From positions 62,001 through 126,000 of the forward strand of contig JAFXSE010000118.1 in assembly GCA_017525855.1 (NCBI GenBank): a DNA stretch of 64,000 bases. The letters run 5' to 3'. Shown piece by piece: positions 63,972 to 64,000 of this stretch. Made by a program: the position numbers and the translations under genes. Positions within the stretch are counted from its first letter, which is position 1, and each line of letters begins with the position of its first letter. The stretch comes from Bacilli bacterium (lineage in GTDB: Bacteria; Bacillota; Bacilli; RF39; UBA660). Below the pieces are notes generated by a model, which worked only from the letters and a program-made list of their open reading frames with translations, was not told the DNA's origin and ran no database searches.

Positions 63972-64000
63972 CTATATTTAAAGTTCGAGCATTCGAACAG

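Larger units (their letters stand above)
63345..64000. other. Non-coding, hairpin-rich window end
   Basis: Besides the GNAT promoter, micro-ORF and gene remnant, this 656-base stretch has no gene I can support. From 63797 onward it holds several consecutive inverted repeats: 63797-63819, 63831-63857, 63879-63903, 63953-63971 and TTCGAGCATTCGAA near the edge. The last does not fit a tRNA T-arm. Confidence 0.6.

Noticed and set aside
63980..64000. tRNA 3' end at the right edge, suggested by TTCGAAT
   Set aside because: The bases on both sides cannot form the five-pair T-stem around that loop; the sequence is instead a simple GTTCGA/TCGAAC hairpin.

Overview
The window is about 64 kb of very AT-rich bacterial chromosome, densely packed with genes and with Shine-Dalgarno-led starts. 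Seen directly: TGA works as a stop codon (for example at the ATGA overlaps of the alaS operon) and Trp is TGG, so this is not a Mycoplasma-type code. The gene content is that of the Bacillota: two T-box leaders, a CIRCE-controlled hrcA-grpE-dnaK-dnaJ operon, RNase HIII, parE/parC, FemAB, xerD-deoB, and a ylbD-ylbE-ylbF-rsmD block. Four genes come from sporulation-associated families (spoIVB, spoIIM, spoVB, ylbD). My inference is an uncultivated, AT-rich, gut-type Bacilli lineage (RF39-like or related) that descends from spore formers. There is no rRNA, tRNA, CRISPR array or transposase.

Layout. 1-2.8 kb: xseA-xseB and a FemAB-type aminoacyltransferase. 2.8-3.8 kb: spoIVB on the minus strand. 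3.9-7.6 kb: a plus-strand run of a membrane protein, a radical SAM/SPASM protein and two GT2 glycosyltransferases, followed by a DUF421 gene, spoIIM, mnmA and an HTH regulator. 11.1-11.7 kb: an AT-rich gap with a 49-bp direct repeat. 11.7-13.8 kb: deoB and xerD. 13.9-15.1 kb: rarA. 15.1-20.2 kb: the alanine T-box operon (unknown gene, dNMP-kinase-like gene, alaS, holA). 20.2-25.4 kb: an AI-2E family permease, YigZ, thioredoxin, CvpA, RNase HIII and an unknown 432-residue protein. 25.5-32.0 kb: the heat-shock operon with pepF between dnaK and dnaJ.

32.0-35.0 kb: a pilin-like protein, rsmD, ylbF-like, ylbE, ylbD and a secreted beta-rich protein, with a structured RNA candidate in front of ylbF. 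35.2-39.6 kb: topoisomerase IV. 39.8-43.4 kb: a 46-residue protein, recD2 and mtaB. 43.5-54.6 kb: an anchored acidic protein, spoVB, helD, a phosphohexomutase, a CmpB-family membrane protein and two large membrane-anchored proteins of unknown role. 54.7-59.3 kb: the phenylalanine T-box operon (HAD phosphatase, pheS, pheT, smr). 59.3-64 kb: a cupin-like protein, a GNAT / two-TM protein / ABC exporter operon, and a hairpin-rich end with a gene remnant and a Cys/His-rich micro-ORF.

Most of the window is housekeeping: DNA repair and recombination, topology, tRNA charging and modification, and protein quality control. The least explained parts are the radical SAM plus glycosyltransferase run, the GNAT/two-TM/ABC operon with its 3' hairpin region, the 981- and 392-residue surface pair, the candidate RNA switch before ylbF, and the repeats at 11.46-11.61 kb.
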